The notes under the pieces are model-generated. The model did not search any database. It saw nothing but the letters and a program-made list of their open reading frames with translations, and was not told the DNA's origin. This document shows, one piece after another, positions 42,201 through 51,884 of a stretch of DNA of 64,000 bases (positions within the stretch are counted from its first letter, which is position 1; every line of letters begins with the position of its first letter). Origin of the DNA: Cotesia glomerata (taxonomy: Eukaryota; Arthropoda; Insecta; Hymenoptera; Braconidae). The translations under genes were made by a program, and so were the position numbers. The stretch covers positions 13,506,925 to 13,570,924 of the forward strand of contig NC_058163.1 of the NCBI RefSeq assembly GCF_020080835.1, given 5' to 3'.

Positions 42201-44720
42201 TCTCTACCAGGTAGAGATTCAATCAGGGAACTAATTCCCCCGGCCTATTTTGACTCTGGTGACGACGGAGATGAAGAAGAAGAAGAAAACCCCGTAATTC
42301 CACGACAGACGGAGTCATCTAGAGAAGTCACTGAACCATCCGCAGAAAATACCCCCAACGTTCAAACCACAAAAAGAACGTTTGAAGAGCTACCCGATGA
42401 TCAAATCCACACCCCATCACGTCCTCCCTTATCACCAACAATTCCTAAAGGAAATCCCCGCTGGTGGCGACCAGTACCTACGCCGAGTCCTAACGTAATA
42501 AAGGAAGTAAAAAGATCTATAGAAAATTTCCAACAAATAAGATCAATGGAGAAAACCTTCACCGAACAAGAAGACACCGAAGAAGCCAGCGAAGAAGCTG
42601 AAATAGCCGTAAACGAATTTGTCTCCGAGGAAGCTAACGAGGACCAAGATAGTACCAGCGCTATCAGCGAGCCAGACGACACAATAATACTAACCCAACC
42701 TACAACCAAAAGCCCTGAAATCGATAAAAATAAGTCTCCCACAGATGACCTCCCACCTGGATCCGATGTTACTGAAACCACGATTCGGCTAGCCCCGGAA
42801 ACACCAACGCTAGTCCGCACAATGATCGAAAATTTTGAAGCAAAAGGGATCAAATGGGACCCAGTAACAGGATCTGTGGTCGACACCAGCGTTCATCAAG
42901 GGTCAACGCCTTACAGACCCATACCAGACCAGTCTGTGATCACTCAAATGAGAACTAGATTGTCAGAACTACCAACAATGAACACCGCAGACTCACCGGG
43001 TGCGAACTCTAGCCGATTTCTAGATTTCGGATCTCCTGTAGCCACGACCCCTACTACAGCACCCGAGACTACCGAGAAGTCAAGAAAAACAGTCTCGTTC
43101 CTAGATCCATCACCTCAAAGACCAGAGGAAAAAGATAATCTACCTATACCCCCAGAGCAACCGAACGGAGAAGACGCGACTCCTCTAGAAACGTCTGTGA
43201 CCTTAACACCTCAACAAAATCCAGAAAATACAAACCCACCGGCAAACAACGACTCTCCCGCGCCAATAAAATCTAACAGACCCGAGAGAAAACCAGCAAC
43301 AATCATAGAACCTCTAGAAACATCTTCCGAAGAGGACATAAGCCCAAATAATAACTTACCCCTAAACAAAAACCTAGAGGGGGGGATGGAAAAATCTACG
43401 GAGCCAATAGAACCAACACAAGATAGACCTGATGAATTAAGAGTAGTAGAGCTAATAGCCAGCCGAGATGGACTCACATACGCTCGAGATAACATCGCTC
43501 ACTTTCTTACTACAGATTGTGAACTTTCCACTCCCACAGCGAAACTACTCCGAGATCTTAAATTCATCGACACAGACGATCTGAAACAAGCCAAACCACG
43601 CAAAGGAGACGTCCTGGTAACAAAAATTGGCAAATATCGGATTTTCACTATCTTTATCGGCGAGTATCACCGAACAAAAATATCAACTGAAGACCTAATA
43701 AACGGACTTCAAAGCTTCCGCCTCGCCTTAGAACGATACGAGATACACTCCTTAAGAATGGCTCAAAAGGGAGATGGATTCGGGACTATCAACATACATT
43801 CTCACCTGTTAAAAGAACTCCGTGACTGCCCCGTACAAATAACACTCTGTGACGGCGAAATCTCCGTTCCGCCCGAAGAACTGCGACCCGAGATCATCAA
43901 AGAAAAACACGCAAGCCTTATCGGAGGCCATAAAGGAGTCCTCAAAACATATTGGAGGATAAGAGAAACATTTTATTGGCCCGGAATGAAGGAACAGATC
44001 TACCAATATATCCTGAGATGCGACACATGCCAACAGAAGAAATTATCTCGAATAAAAACTAAACAACCAATGGTTATAACCGACACACCATCCGATGCCT
44101 TCGAAAAAATTTCGATCGACACCGTAGGACCACTACCTATGACGGCAAAAGGCAACGTACATATTCTCACCATACAAGATAATTTCACCAAGCACTGCGC
44201 AGCCATAGCAGTACCAGACATCAGGACTCAAACCGTCGCAGAAGCCCTGATCACCCAGTACATCTGCCTATACGGATGCCCCAGGACAATCCTATCAGAC
44301 AGAGGAACGTCATTCACCTCTAAACTACTGGCAAAAATGTCAGAAATTCTAAAAATAAGGAGAGTAACGACTTCCGGCTACTACCCTCAAGCCAACGGAT
44401 CTCTAGAGAGAAGTCATCAAACTCTCGTCGAATATCTCCGAGTTTTCGTCGAGTCATACTCAGACTGGGACGAATATTTACCAATGGCCATGTTCAACTA
44501 TAACACCTCGGTCCACACTGGGACAAAATTCACCCCGTACGAGTTAGTATACGGGAAAAAGGCACGTGCTCCAACTGAATTTCCAGACTACGAAAAAATC
44601 GAAACATACCCCGATTACTTAGTGGACTTGATGAACCGCCTAAGCCATACTCGTAGCGTCGCTCGCGATTCCTTAGTTGAGTCGAAATTGAGATCCAAAG
44701 AAAGATTCGACAAAAACTGA
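39144..44720 (+). CDS. pol: Pol of the endogenous retrovirus, ending at a premature TGA
   Basis: The -1 frame is open from 39081; translation should enter at 39144. Domains by position: retropepsin-like 1 with DSGA (D at 39330); retropepsin-like 2 with DTGG (D at 39729); RT with YLDD (40986-40997); RNase H-like region with the first catalytic Asp replaced by Ser (41433) and another by Lys (FTVQTKRA, ~41650); a linker of about 540 residues (41820-43430) rich in Pro, Glu, Ser and Thr with an AT-hook-like RRPGRPLGSK; a macro-like domain (43440-43860); integrase with H/H/C/C finger (43900-44035) and D, D, E blocks (IDTVGP, LSDRGTSFTS, NGSLERSHQT). TGA at 44718-44720 stops the frame before the GPY/F module. 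Confidence 0.9.
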   Translation, partial: FKLDGRSSDRGKDEPAPTTSTNDGSRVPSIQPVDGIALVTGRGPVITVKNPKFLNNNCEILIDSGANYNFISIEALADDTTFTYENLGQVGGIGTNKQPIIGLVTLTLFDKSIPFRIVPRRLGGYLAILGSEFLAKEQANISFYWHTMVLRSQPVRPISFVIKRGSCESNYSKGGGPKIDLSCPVLLGKYQRFIIDTGGDVTIINQSALQPGTYINPKNRLIARGISGEAVQTLGTVELKIFGLPVQCQVSREDLPVPGVGILGNDWLEHEKAEISYYEQTLTVMARPLEPIPFSLDIYEPSTFTVPPKTKMIALVPIKNPGLTQGYLPRIDLPVGLFMGEALVTVDGETATCMVFNTTNEPVTIELEPQILEDYEFHVEDPSNSSSDSQDDNPTDIKTIEQRATEILNKFPLKDLNAEQREQITEIIHDFTDIFHLPGDNLGCSNRATCKIPTTTDKPVHVKQYRFPKQHQDEIQRQIDNLLEQGIIRNSKSPYNSPVWVVPKKADPKTGAKKWRMVIDFRDLNKISIGDAYPLPSIIGILDQLGDSLLFSVFDLASGFHQIKMDPEDAHKTAFSTPFGHFEYARMPFGLEGAPATFQRMMNSTLNCLPWILIYLDDIILHARTLEEHGVRLRRLFQVLRDAGLTLQPDKCKFLCTEVDYLGHVISREGVKPDPKKIQAIRDAPNPRNQREMRKFLGLANYYRRFIDNYAVRAKPLTDLTRKTKPFKWSEEAERAIQDIKNALCENSTLSYPDLDKPFVLAVSSSEEGIAGILSQETESTDSTEDLNKNGKIIACTSRVLRDAELRYTPDEKECLAVVYAIQQFRPYLYGKRFTVQTKRACVAWLRDTHDLTDRQRKWRSKINEFHFKVTIRTNVGDQYADALSYNPTGRPEEKSELQEKEDTSNEPSAINNQENIPEAVLLPANGVEKVTIDPPKRRPGRPLGSKNRPALKSAPEIRQTIASRLRSELRRGSHRNPINYVEPGTTSNDEDAQGLTQVNTGDDDVFHTPEPRGGEASPSLPGRDSIRELIPPAYFDSGDDGDEEEEENPVIPRQTESSREVTEPSAENTPNVQTTKRTFEELPDDQIHTPSRPPLSPTIPKGNPRWWRPVPTPSPNVIKEVKRSIENFQQIRSMEKTFTEQEDTEEASEEAEIAVNEFVSEEANEDQDSTSAISEPDDTIILTQPTTKSPEIDKNKSPTDDLPPGSDVTETTIRLAPETPTLVRTMIENFEAKGIKWDPVTGSVVDTSVHQGSTPYRPIPDQSVITQMRTRLSELPTMNTADSPGANSSRFLDFGSPVATTPTTAPETTEKSRKTVSFLDPSPQRPEEKDNLPIPPEQPNGEDATPLETSVTLTPQQNPENTNPPANNDSPAPIKSNRPERKPATIIEPLETSSEEDISPNNNLPLNKNLEGGMEKSTEPIEPTQDRPDELRVVELIASRDGLTYARDNIAHFLTTDCELSTPTAKLLRDLKFIDTDDLKQAKPRKGDVLVTKIGKYRIFTIFIGEYHRTKISTEDLINGLQSFRLALERYEIHSLRMAQKGDGFGTINIHSHLLKELRDCPVQITLCDGEISVPPEELRPEIIKEKHASLIGGHKGVLKTYWRIRETFYWPGMKEQIYQYILRCDTCQQKKLSRIKTKQPMVITDTPSDAFEKISIDTVGPLPMTAKGNVHILTIQDNFTKHCAAIAVPDIRTQTVAEALITQYICLYGCPRTILSDRGTSFTSKLLAKMSEILKIRRVTTSGYYPQANGSLERSHQTLVEYLRVFVESYSDWDEYLPMAMFNYNTSVHTGTKFTPYELVYGKKARAPTEFPDYEKIETYPDYLVDLMNRLSHTRSVARDSLVESKLRSKERFDKN

Positions 44721-44912
44721 CACCCCATAGACTTCCAAATAGGAGATTTCGTATACAACCTAAATGAAACTCGCAAAAATAAACTTGACGTGTATTATAA
44801 AGGCCCGTTCGAAATCGTAGACATCACTGACAAAGGGTGTTTAATATTAGAACTCCCAAACGGAAAACGTTTAATTAAACACCCTAGTAAATTAAAACGA
44901 GCCATCGAATAA
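44721..44912 (+). pseudogene. C-terminal GPY/F module of pol, cut off by an in-frame TGA
   Basis: The 63 codons after the TGA stay open in the same frame, to TAA at 44910-44912. They contain FQIGDFVYN, a GPF motif near 44800, and LPNGKRLIKHPSKL, the usual end of Gypsy integrases. So the TGA separates integrase from its C-terminal module. It is either a single disabling mutation in this copy or a read-through stop; other copies would decide. Confidence 0.8.
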
Positions 44913-44954
44913 AATATAATACACTCCTGTTACAGAAAAACCACAACAAATAAA

Positions 44955-46925
44955 ATGTTGCTGTTACAAACAATTCTCTGGCTCCTACCCATCGTCTCAA
45001 CGGAACCTCAAGAACCATTCAAAATCCAACCTTCATCATTTAATCCAGGGGTCTTATACGAAAAGAGTAATACAATTCATCTCATAGAACGACAATGGAA
45101 AATCATCTCCACCATAGACATCGAAGCCATTATCAACGTATCCCCCTGGCAAGAAATGACGTCACCAGACGATCGCGAAAGTCGCAAAACTTGCCTGTCC
45201 TACTTCCCTCCCTTCGAGTGCGCAATCTTAGGAAAGGAAGCCATATTAAAAGAACTAGAAAAAGACAGACAAGACGTAGTTAATCGACTAAAACAAAATC
45301 TCAAACAAGTCGAAAATATCACAAAAATTCGCAATCGAAGGACGCCTTGGTTCGGCTTCGTAGGCTCCATAGCACGAAAGGCCTTCGGACTCATGGACTA
45401 CGACGACCACGAACACATCTCCATAGAAATCAACAAACTATATAACGATCAAAGAGAAATAACAACACTGATGAACAACTCAACACACATAATAAAATCA
45501 GAAATAAACAAAGTCATCTCCGACCAAAATAAAACCAAAGCAAGAGCCACATTACTATCCGACACCATCAACCGTTACGCAACACAAGTCGGAAGTGAAA
45601 TCGAAAAATTAAAATTACGTATACACTTCATGCAAAGAGCCGACGAAAGAGTCCAAAGAACAACGAAATTAATACGCTACCTCAAGGAAGCCGAGACAGC
45701 TATAGAAGACGCAAAGAGAGGGAACATCCCGGGAGGAATTCTATCACCCGAACAACTGATAAATGCAACCAGAGACATCATGACTCGCTTCCCACACTTA
45801 AACCCTCCTCAACCAGTAGACCACGTAAATATCCAGACTCTCTCCAACGTCGCCAAAGTAAATACGGGAAGAATAGGAAATAAATTCCTGATTATAATCA
45901 CTCTCCCACTGTTTAACCAAATTACCTTCCAACTATATCGGATGAGACCAATTCCAGTCCCACAAACAATCGGAGGAACCATGAGAAGCCTACTAGTCCG
46001 GCCAAGTAAAGAATATCTAGCAATAGACGCCTTCCAGAACCAATACTACCTAGTGGACTCAGAAACCATAAAGAGTTGTAGAATAATTTCAACAGAATTA
46101 GCCTGTGAAGCCAACGTTCCACTCCAACCAGTAAAAGATAGCACCGAATGTGAACTCCAACTCTACCTAAATCCAAATAACGAAACTCTACACCAATGCG
46201 ATGTTCGCATATTACCAAAATGCTCTACACAACTAATCAAACTACAACAACCGAACTCCTGGGCTTACTCTACCTGTAAACCAGAAATTTTTATAACGAC
46301 TTGTGACACGACTCCTCAGATTGAACACGAACTACATGGCTCCGGTACCTTCACCCTATCACCCGGCTGTGTCTTAACGAATAATCGTCTCGTAATCAAA
46401 GGGACCGAAGAAGAGGAAGAAACAAGCGGAATCTACGCTTTCCCCAGTATAAATTTAACACCCCTAGCGACAAACCTCACCGAACAGCCCAAACCACCGC
46501 ATCTACTAACAAACATCGCCATAGAACCGATAGCAGAAAACACCTTGCTTTCACCGTGGGGCGATAGCCTCGAAGGAAACAACAATAGACTCACACAAAT
46601 CGGACTTCACCATCAAGAAGAATCAAAACATCGACTCATCACCATAACAAACACAGGAGCAATACTCTCCATCATTACGTCCCTTATATTCTTCCTTGGA
46701 TACTACTACTGCGGATGCTCCTGCAACTGCCTAAAACTCCTACGAAAAATCAAGAAAAAGAAACAAAACCAAATCGAAAGAAACGAAACATTCGAACTCT
46801 CAAATACCAATGCAACCGACTCAACCTCATCATCATCACCTAGAGCAACGAAATACCAACACAACCAACCAACAACACCGTCAAAGAAGTCAAAAACCGG
46901 CATCCGACTAACTGACTACGAATAA
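44955..46925 (+). CDS. env: Env glycoprotein of the endogenous retrovirus (656 aa), intact
   Basis: ATG 44955 begins a hydrophobic signal-peptide-like stretch of about 16 residues. A furin-type site RNRR is at residues 126-129, followed by a Gly/Phe-rich fusion-peptide-like segment, the layout of insect errantivirus Env and baculovirus F proteins. An ectodomain with several Cys and N-glycosylation sequons follows, then one membrane segment at about 566-590, a Cys-rich YYYCGCSCNC border and a basic cytoplasmic tail of about 60 residues. The likely message is spliced: CCTGTTACAG ends at 44935, just before the ATG. The reading frame has no break. Confidence 0.9.
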   Translation: MLLLQTILWLLPIVSTEPQEPFKIQPSSFNPGVLYEKSNTIHLIERQWKIISTIDIEAIINVSPWQEMTSPDDRESRKTCLSYFPPFECAILGKEAILKELEKDRQDVVNRLKQNLKQVENITKIRNRRTPWFGFVGSIARKAFGLMDYDDHEHISIEINKLYNDQREITTLMNNSTHIIKSEINKVISDQNKTKARATLLSDTINRYATQVGSEIEKLKLRIHFMQRADERVQRTTKLIRYLKEAETAIEDAKRGNIPGGILSPEQLINATRDIMTRFPHLNPPQPVDHVNIQTLSNVAKVNTGRIGNKFLIIITLPLFNQITFQLYRMRPIPVPQTIGGTMRSLLVRPSKEYLAIDAFQNQYYLVDSETIKSCRIISTELACEANVPLQPVKDSTECELQLYLNPNNETLHQCDVRILPKCSTQLIKLQQPNSWAYSTCKPEIFITTCDTTPQIEHELHGSGTFTLSPGCVLTNNRLVIKGTEEEEETSGIYAFPSINLTPLATNLTEQPKPPHLLTNIAIEPIAENTLLSPWGDSLEGNNNRLTQIGLHHQEESKHRLITITNTGAILSIITSLIFFLGYYYCGCSCNCLKLLRKIKKKKQNQIERNETFELSNTNATDSTSSSSPRATKYQHNQPTTPSKKSKTGIRLTDYE

Positions 46926-47710
46926 AACGAAATAAAGAAAGACAAATAAATTTAAATATATTTCATATAAAATATGTTAACATAAGTGCCTCAGAGAGTA
47001 AGAAAAAGGGAAAACACACATACAATTCCTTTACCCTAAAAAGATTTTAATTCAAATCCCAAAAATCTTTCCCCTTTTCTTCCTCTCAAAAATAAATTTT
47101 AAAGAAATTGATTATAATCTACGTATTAAAATATATTTAATACAAGGCAAGTCATCTAGCGGTAACTAAGTCATCGAGAGATCTAAAAATCATTAAGAAA
47201 CTGTTTTAACTACGATAAATTAATTATCATACTTGAGAACCGCCGTCAAACCAGCGACCTTCATTACCACCCACCGTCTAACGAGCGACCGCCTCCTAAC
47301 CACGCCTACTTAATGCACCACACACACGATCCTCTAAACACTACACGTACTTACCTTTACACTTAAAGTTACCTCATACTTAAATACTAAATATTAATTA
47401 AATACTAAATTACACAAAACCAAAAAAAAAAAAAAAAAAAAAAAACACAAAACTTTCTTTATTATTATAAAAATTTTTTTTTATATTTTCTTTATTATTA
47501 TAAAAATTTTTTTTTACTCCACGCTGACCGATACTCCTTCCCCTTCTCCGCAAACCCCAACTACTCCGTCCAAGGCCTCACCAAAAAGACTTGGTCAACG
47601 AAACAAGACGCTCTACAAAAAAAAAAAAAAAAAAAAAAAAAATAATAATAATATACATATATAAAATTTTTATATAAAAAAAAAAAAAAAAAACATTCTC
47701 AACTCACCCC
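46926..47710. other. Retroviral 3' non-coding region
   Basis: No + gene. Contains long A runs (near 47419-47444, 47616-47640, 47678-47693) and a duplicated TTTCTTTATTATTATAAAAATTTTTTTT (47455 and 47487). On the reverse strand these A runs become pyrimidine tracts in front of possible acceptors, for example TTTTGTAG at about 47615, and GTAAGT donors are at 47349-47354. Confidence 0.5.
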
Positions 47711-48148
47711 TTAAAAATAACAAACACAACCCTTGTTGAATATAAATTCAACAAGCGCTTCCCGTAACCTTTCCAAATCGGAAAGGTTAGGAGCGATGAA
47801 CTCCTCCTCACCATCTGGATTCTCCAACATATGGAGAAAGAAGAAGGTTGCTGCACCCGAAACCTCAGGTCCAGCAGGCCCAAATAGAGCCATCCACTCC
47901 TCGACTAAGTCCAGAGCCTCGTGTGGAGTAAGCGGACCAATCAAGCGACGTAAAATCCTTACTCCCCGCCGCAGATCCTAAAAACAAAATTTAAAAAAAA
48001 AAAAAAAAAAAAAAACAAACCCCTTTTCTCTTCTCGCCAAATTCTATATATTTACACAAATTACTCTACTTACCCGCTCCCCAAACACAGCAATAACATA
48101 CTGGAACCAAGTTCCATAATCTTCAAAACACCTTTTAACGGGATACAT
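47711..48148 (-). CDS. Antisense two-exon gene in the retroviral 3' region (113 aa)
   Basis: Exon 1 is 48148-48074 (25 codons, ATG with AAA before it), donor GGTAAGT. The intron is 48073-47978 (96 bases) and ends in a long T-run and TTTTTAG. Exon 2 is 47977-47711 (88 codons and TAA). The frame is kept in phase 0 and the junction adds no stop. The protein has mixed, soluble-protein-like composition, acidic overall in its second half (ENPDGEEEF), quite unlike the A-rich surroundings; a basic patch (LRRGVRILRRL) sits just after the junction. I recognise no family. A TATAAA lies upstream on the same strand (48257-48252). No sense gene overlaps except a shorter frame (47733-47981) with poor composition. 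Coding status is inferred, not shown. Confidence 0.6.
47732..47790. other. Two perfect hairpins inside antisense exon 2
   Basis: CTTGTTGAAT/ATTCAACAAG with a 4-base loop (47732-47755) and AACCTTTCC/GGAAAGGTT with a 5-base loop (about 47768-47790). They could act as RNA structure on either strand. Confidence 0.6.
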
Positions 48149-48697
48149 TTTAAGTAGTACTAAACACGTAAAGGTATCAGAAATACTGACACTCCCTATT
48201 CAACACTGACACTTAATAATCCGCCACGACTCAAAATAACAAAAACCCTCGCTCAGCAAAATTTATAAAAGAACGCGAATAAAATTCAAACTTACACGCC
48301 CGATGACTAACTTAAATTATACCAGAAACACCACCTATATAAGATAACAACCTAAAAACAATACTACTACCGATAAATTAGAAATTCCGCGAAATAAAGC
48401 GCAAAAATTCAAAAAGGAAGGCTTCAAGACAATACACATTTTATATAAGAACCATAATGTAACTAGAGATATATAATCATATAATTGTAACTATATAAAA
48501 ATTATCCTATACTATAAAACTTATATATTTACACATGTAAAGGGCAGAAACACACTCAATAACAAAAATAAAATTATTATTGTTAGAATAAGATTAATAA
48601 ATGTTAAACAACTTAAAATAAAAGTGAAGCGGTGCTTTTCCACCAAAGGAGAGACACCCGCAATTTCAAAAGAAGAGATGCCGAAGCACCCCTTCTT
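48149..48697. other. Retroviral 3' non-coding region upstream of the antisense gene
   Basis: No + gene. Reverse-strand TATA-like TATATAGG (about 48350) and TATAAA (48257-48252) and two Inr-like TCAGT motifs (48209-48205 and 48189-48185) lie here. Confidence 0.4.
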
Positions 48698-48710
48698 TTG
48701 GGGGGGATGC
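48698..48710 (+). other. Polypurine tract of the retrovirus
   Basis: TTGGGGGGGATGC ends exactly at the 3' LTR. Confidence 0.75.
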
Positions 48711-49711
48711 TGTTATATCCGGCGTTGCCTCATATAATAAACAGGGTCTCTCCCCTTCGTTGAAAAGTACAACGCTCGCACTTTATTAATTTCGGCAATC
48801 ACTCGGACAACACCTCGATGAAGAAATGAGCACACTGTCCACGTTCTGTCAAATTGCAATTTTAGACCAATAACAAAATTTAACTCCCTTCCGAAAATCA
48901 CGATCCGGGTGTATAAAAACCACCAAACACCACGGATCAAGAGTTCACTCTTTTATTAAAGAATACGAAGGAAGGTATCTTCGTAGAACCCGTGTGGGTC
49001 CTTATACCGCGTTACGTATAAGGCAGTATAAAGCACTAGGTCGCTTATACAAAACTTCTAAATTCAATATTATCTTTCGATTCTTTAAATTATATTTTCT
49101 ACGAACCGTGCCAGTGTGCTCTTCGAGTTGTATCGAGAACCCCGTTGTCCGTAGTGATATCTTTGTCTAAATTATAACTCCTCGATCTATTGTTTAATTA
49201 ACGACAGATCTAAGTATCGGTCGGAGTCGTTACGAACTCATATAACGAAACGTTCAAAACCTTAAAATATAGTTATAAGTGAATAGTAAATAAGTGAAAC
49301 ATTGTGCATTGAGTGCGCCACGCCCATAGGGTTAATAACTGAATAAATTATAAAACCAGAACTTCATGTGTCCTACATCATTCTAAAATAAGATCTTGAT
49401 CTCCCTCTTCTACATCGATCTCTATCTCGAGACAAGGAAGAGAATTCAGCACGGTACCTACCGACCAATCAAATCTAATTCAAATCAGCTGGAAACAACG
49501 CAAAGGACGACTGTAAGTTCAGAATTTGATATCGACTTCCCTCTTAACTCGCCGTTGGAACTCCTGGTTACCGGGAAGCGTTCAAAACCCACATTAAAAA
49601 TAAACTCTTGTAGCTTACCTACAAGAGAAAATCTATCTAAAAACGTGTCCGAGCCTCCTCAAGGCCCACACTACCAATAATTATTTAATTATAATTAATT
49701 CGGACATAACA
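48711..49711 (+). repeat. 3' LTR of the endogenous retrovirus (1001 bp)
   Basis: Same length and ends as the 5' LTR; differences seen at about 49106 (T for C), 49426 (C for T) and 49667 (C for T). Confidence 0.96.
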
Positions 49712-50293
49712 TGTGCATGTTATTTCCTGATTACAAAAAACAATTGTCACTTTGTAGAGTTCTAATCTTATATTCCATCTTTCGTTGACTTTATTTAAAA
49801 CACAAATAAAAAACTTTGAAAATATTACTTTCCCAATGAAAGTCATAAAATTAATTATTTTGTTATTTCGTTTCAATTATTCGTTTTTATCCGTAAAATA
49901 TAACCAATTAAGTAGAAATTTTGTATTTAATAATTTGGATAACTTAATAAGAGTTTCAAATGGTACTAAAATCAGAATTTTCACTGAAATAAAATGAAAT
50001 TAAAAGAATATGTTGGATGATTCATTTTTTTGCTAGAAAAAAATTTTGTGGCCCTGGAAGTATCTATTCTTTTTATAACCGTTTTAACAATTAATTATAA
50101 TTAAAAATTATTGATTATTGAATGAATAATTAATACATATTTAAAGTCTTGATTCATAAGGAGTAAACACCAATCGTACGTCAGAGCTGACACACACACT
50201 TTTTTTTACAAAATAATAATTAATTTTTCACAAAATATAAAACATCGTAAACGAGTCGAAAAACAAAATGAAGATTCTGAAAGGTACTAGCAA

Positions 50294-51004
50294 ATGTTGA
50301 ATTTTTTGAGAAATACTTTGATGAGCTCAGAGATTAAAAAGTTGAATTTTTTAGAGTATGTTCGTGCAAATTCAAAACCGACCTTAAATCTTGATAAGTT
50401 TGAACGAGCTGTAACACAAATGTTTACGTCAATCCGGCGATCCAACAACGTGCCTTCAAAATCTGTACGAAATTCAGAACGTTCAAAGAAGTCATCAAGC
50501 TCAACATCTCAGAAGCTCTCACAGATCCAGACTCCAAAATCACCTCAACACCGCTCGCAGATCCTGACTCCAAAGTCATCTCAAAGTCAACTGGAGACCC
50601 TGACTCCGAAGTCACCTCATCACCGCTCGCAGATTCTGACTCCAAAGCCACCTGAACGTGAACGTCAGGCTCGGACTCCGAAATCACCTCATCACTGCTC
50701 GCAGATTCTGACTCCAAAGTCACCTGAACGGCAACGTCAGACCCTGACTCCGAAGTCATCTCATCGCCGCTCGTACATGGTGACTCGAAAACCACCCCAT
50801 GGTTCCAAGCCGTCACTGCCTTCCTCCAGTCAGTCTCCGTACAATTCTTCTGGGCGTTCGCACCATCGATCAAAACATCATTCTCCTAATGACCGACAGC
50901 TTTATCATCGCTCCAGAAAATCGTCTCATCATCGTTGGTCACGTGACCGATCAAGAAGTCGTTCAGAATATTCTCGACGTAGTGAAAGCCACCGTAAACG
51001 TTAG
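50294..51004 (+). CDS. Ser/Arg/Pro-rich tandem-repeat protein, copy B (236 aa)
   Basis: Counterpart of 9466-10248 with the same ATG context, N-terminal region and RS-like tail. It lacks one 72-bp unit of the array and has a few substitutions, such as a Cys for Arg in one HHRSQ unit. Both copies remain open, so the frame has survived the duplication; the time has been too short for this alone to show selection. It now sits about 580 bases downstream of the 3' LTR of the retrovirus, which could affect its expression. Confidence 0.6.
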   Translation: MLNFLRNTLMSSEIKKLNFLEYVRANSKPTLNLDKFERAVTQMFTSIRRSNNVPSKSVRNSERSKKSSSSTSQKLSQIQTPKSPQHRSQILTPKSSQSQLETLTPKSPHHRSQILTPKPPERERQARTPKSPHHCSQILTPKSPERQRQTLTPKSSHRRSYMVTRKPPHGSKPSLPSSSQSPYNSSGRSHHRSKHHSPNDRQLYHRSRKSSHHRWSRDRSRSRSEYSRRSESHRKR

Positions 51005-51146
51005 GGAGTTTCGAGACCAAAATAAGGGTCTTCAAAAAAGTTTGAAATTTTATGTATCGATTAATGAGCACTTAATACATTTTCAGTAAAAATTTTAAAT
51101 CATTCGTCTGTACCGTTTTCAAGAAATAAATTATCAAGGTTGCTCT

Positions 51147-51266
51147 TTATATACGTAAAAGTATGGAGGGCCGATAATCATAATATGAAATCTTTCATTA
51201 CCGTACGAGTGATATAAAAGATTTCATTCTGTGATTATCTCTCCTCCATACCTTTACGTGTATAAG
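51147..51266 (+). other. 120-nt imperfect hairpin, copy B
   Basis: Same as 10391-10510, with one base change in the loop (CGTACGAGTGATAT). Confidence 0.5.
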
Positions 51267-51884
51267 GTGCACTTTAATAATTTATGACTGGAAATTTTAA
51301 CTGAAGACGTATTAAATGCTTATTAATCTATACAAAAAATTTCAAACATTTGGTAATACCACTATTTTGGTCGTGAAAGAATCATTTAAGTTACATCAAA
51401 TACTATTCAAGATTATGTGAATCAAAATTAATTTATTATTACTGTTGTGATTGCGTTAATTATATAATGAAAATAAAATAGTTGCATAGATTTGAAAATA
51501 ACACTCTTATTTTGAATCCCTTAGAATTTTTATCCCAATAAGAGTGCTTGTGATTATTATTAATTATTTATTCTTCTTTCTTACTCAAAACCCTGCAATA
51601 TATAGCTGGAATAAAACTAGAAAACTATAAAAAATAAACCTGAAGCAATCTTGTTAAAGGTTTATTTTAAATTTTTCGCAGCTTAAAGAAAATTGGTTGT
51701 TTGATAAGTATTTTTGTAAGGTTTGGTTAACATTTTTGTATTGCGGATTATCTGAGTATAATATATTGTCAAGAACGAAGCAGATCAATTACAGAACTTC
51801 AAAGTAACGTAGCAAAAAGCTAAGTTGCAAGTAAGTGTCGTGAACAACAGTAACTATTCTGAATTAATGTAAATTAATCAGTCT

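Larger units (their letters stand above)
35354..49711 (+). mobile_element. Env-bearing endogenous retrovirus of Gypsy/errantivirus type (14,358 bp)
   Basis: Two 1001-bp LTRs begin TGTTATATCC and end GACATAACA; I found three single-base differences between them. Target-site duplication TGTG at 35350-35353 and 49712-49715, and the empty site is seen in duplication copy A near 8883. Content: primer site for tRNA-Leu, extra ORF, gag, frameshifted pol, env, long 3' region with an antisense gene, polypurine tract, 3' LTR. Nearly twice the usual length of insect errantiviruses. One in-frame TGA in pol suggests this copy is defective. Confidence 0.96.

Noticed and set aside
47733..47981. Sense-strand 82-codon frame opposite the antisense gene
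   Set aside because: It has Ser/Lys/Arg-biased composition, no supporting signals and is shorter; the antisense frame has consensus splicing and better composition.
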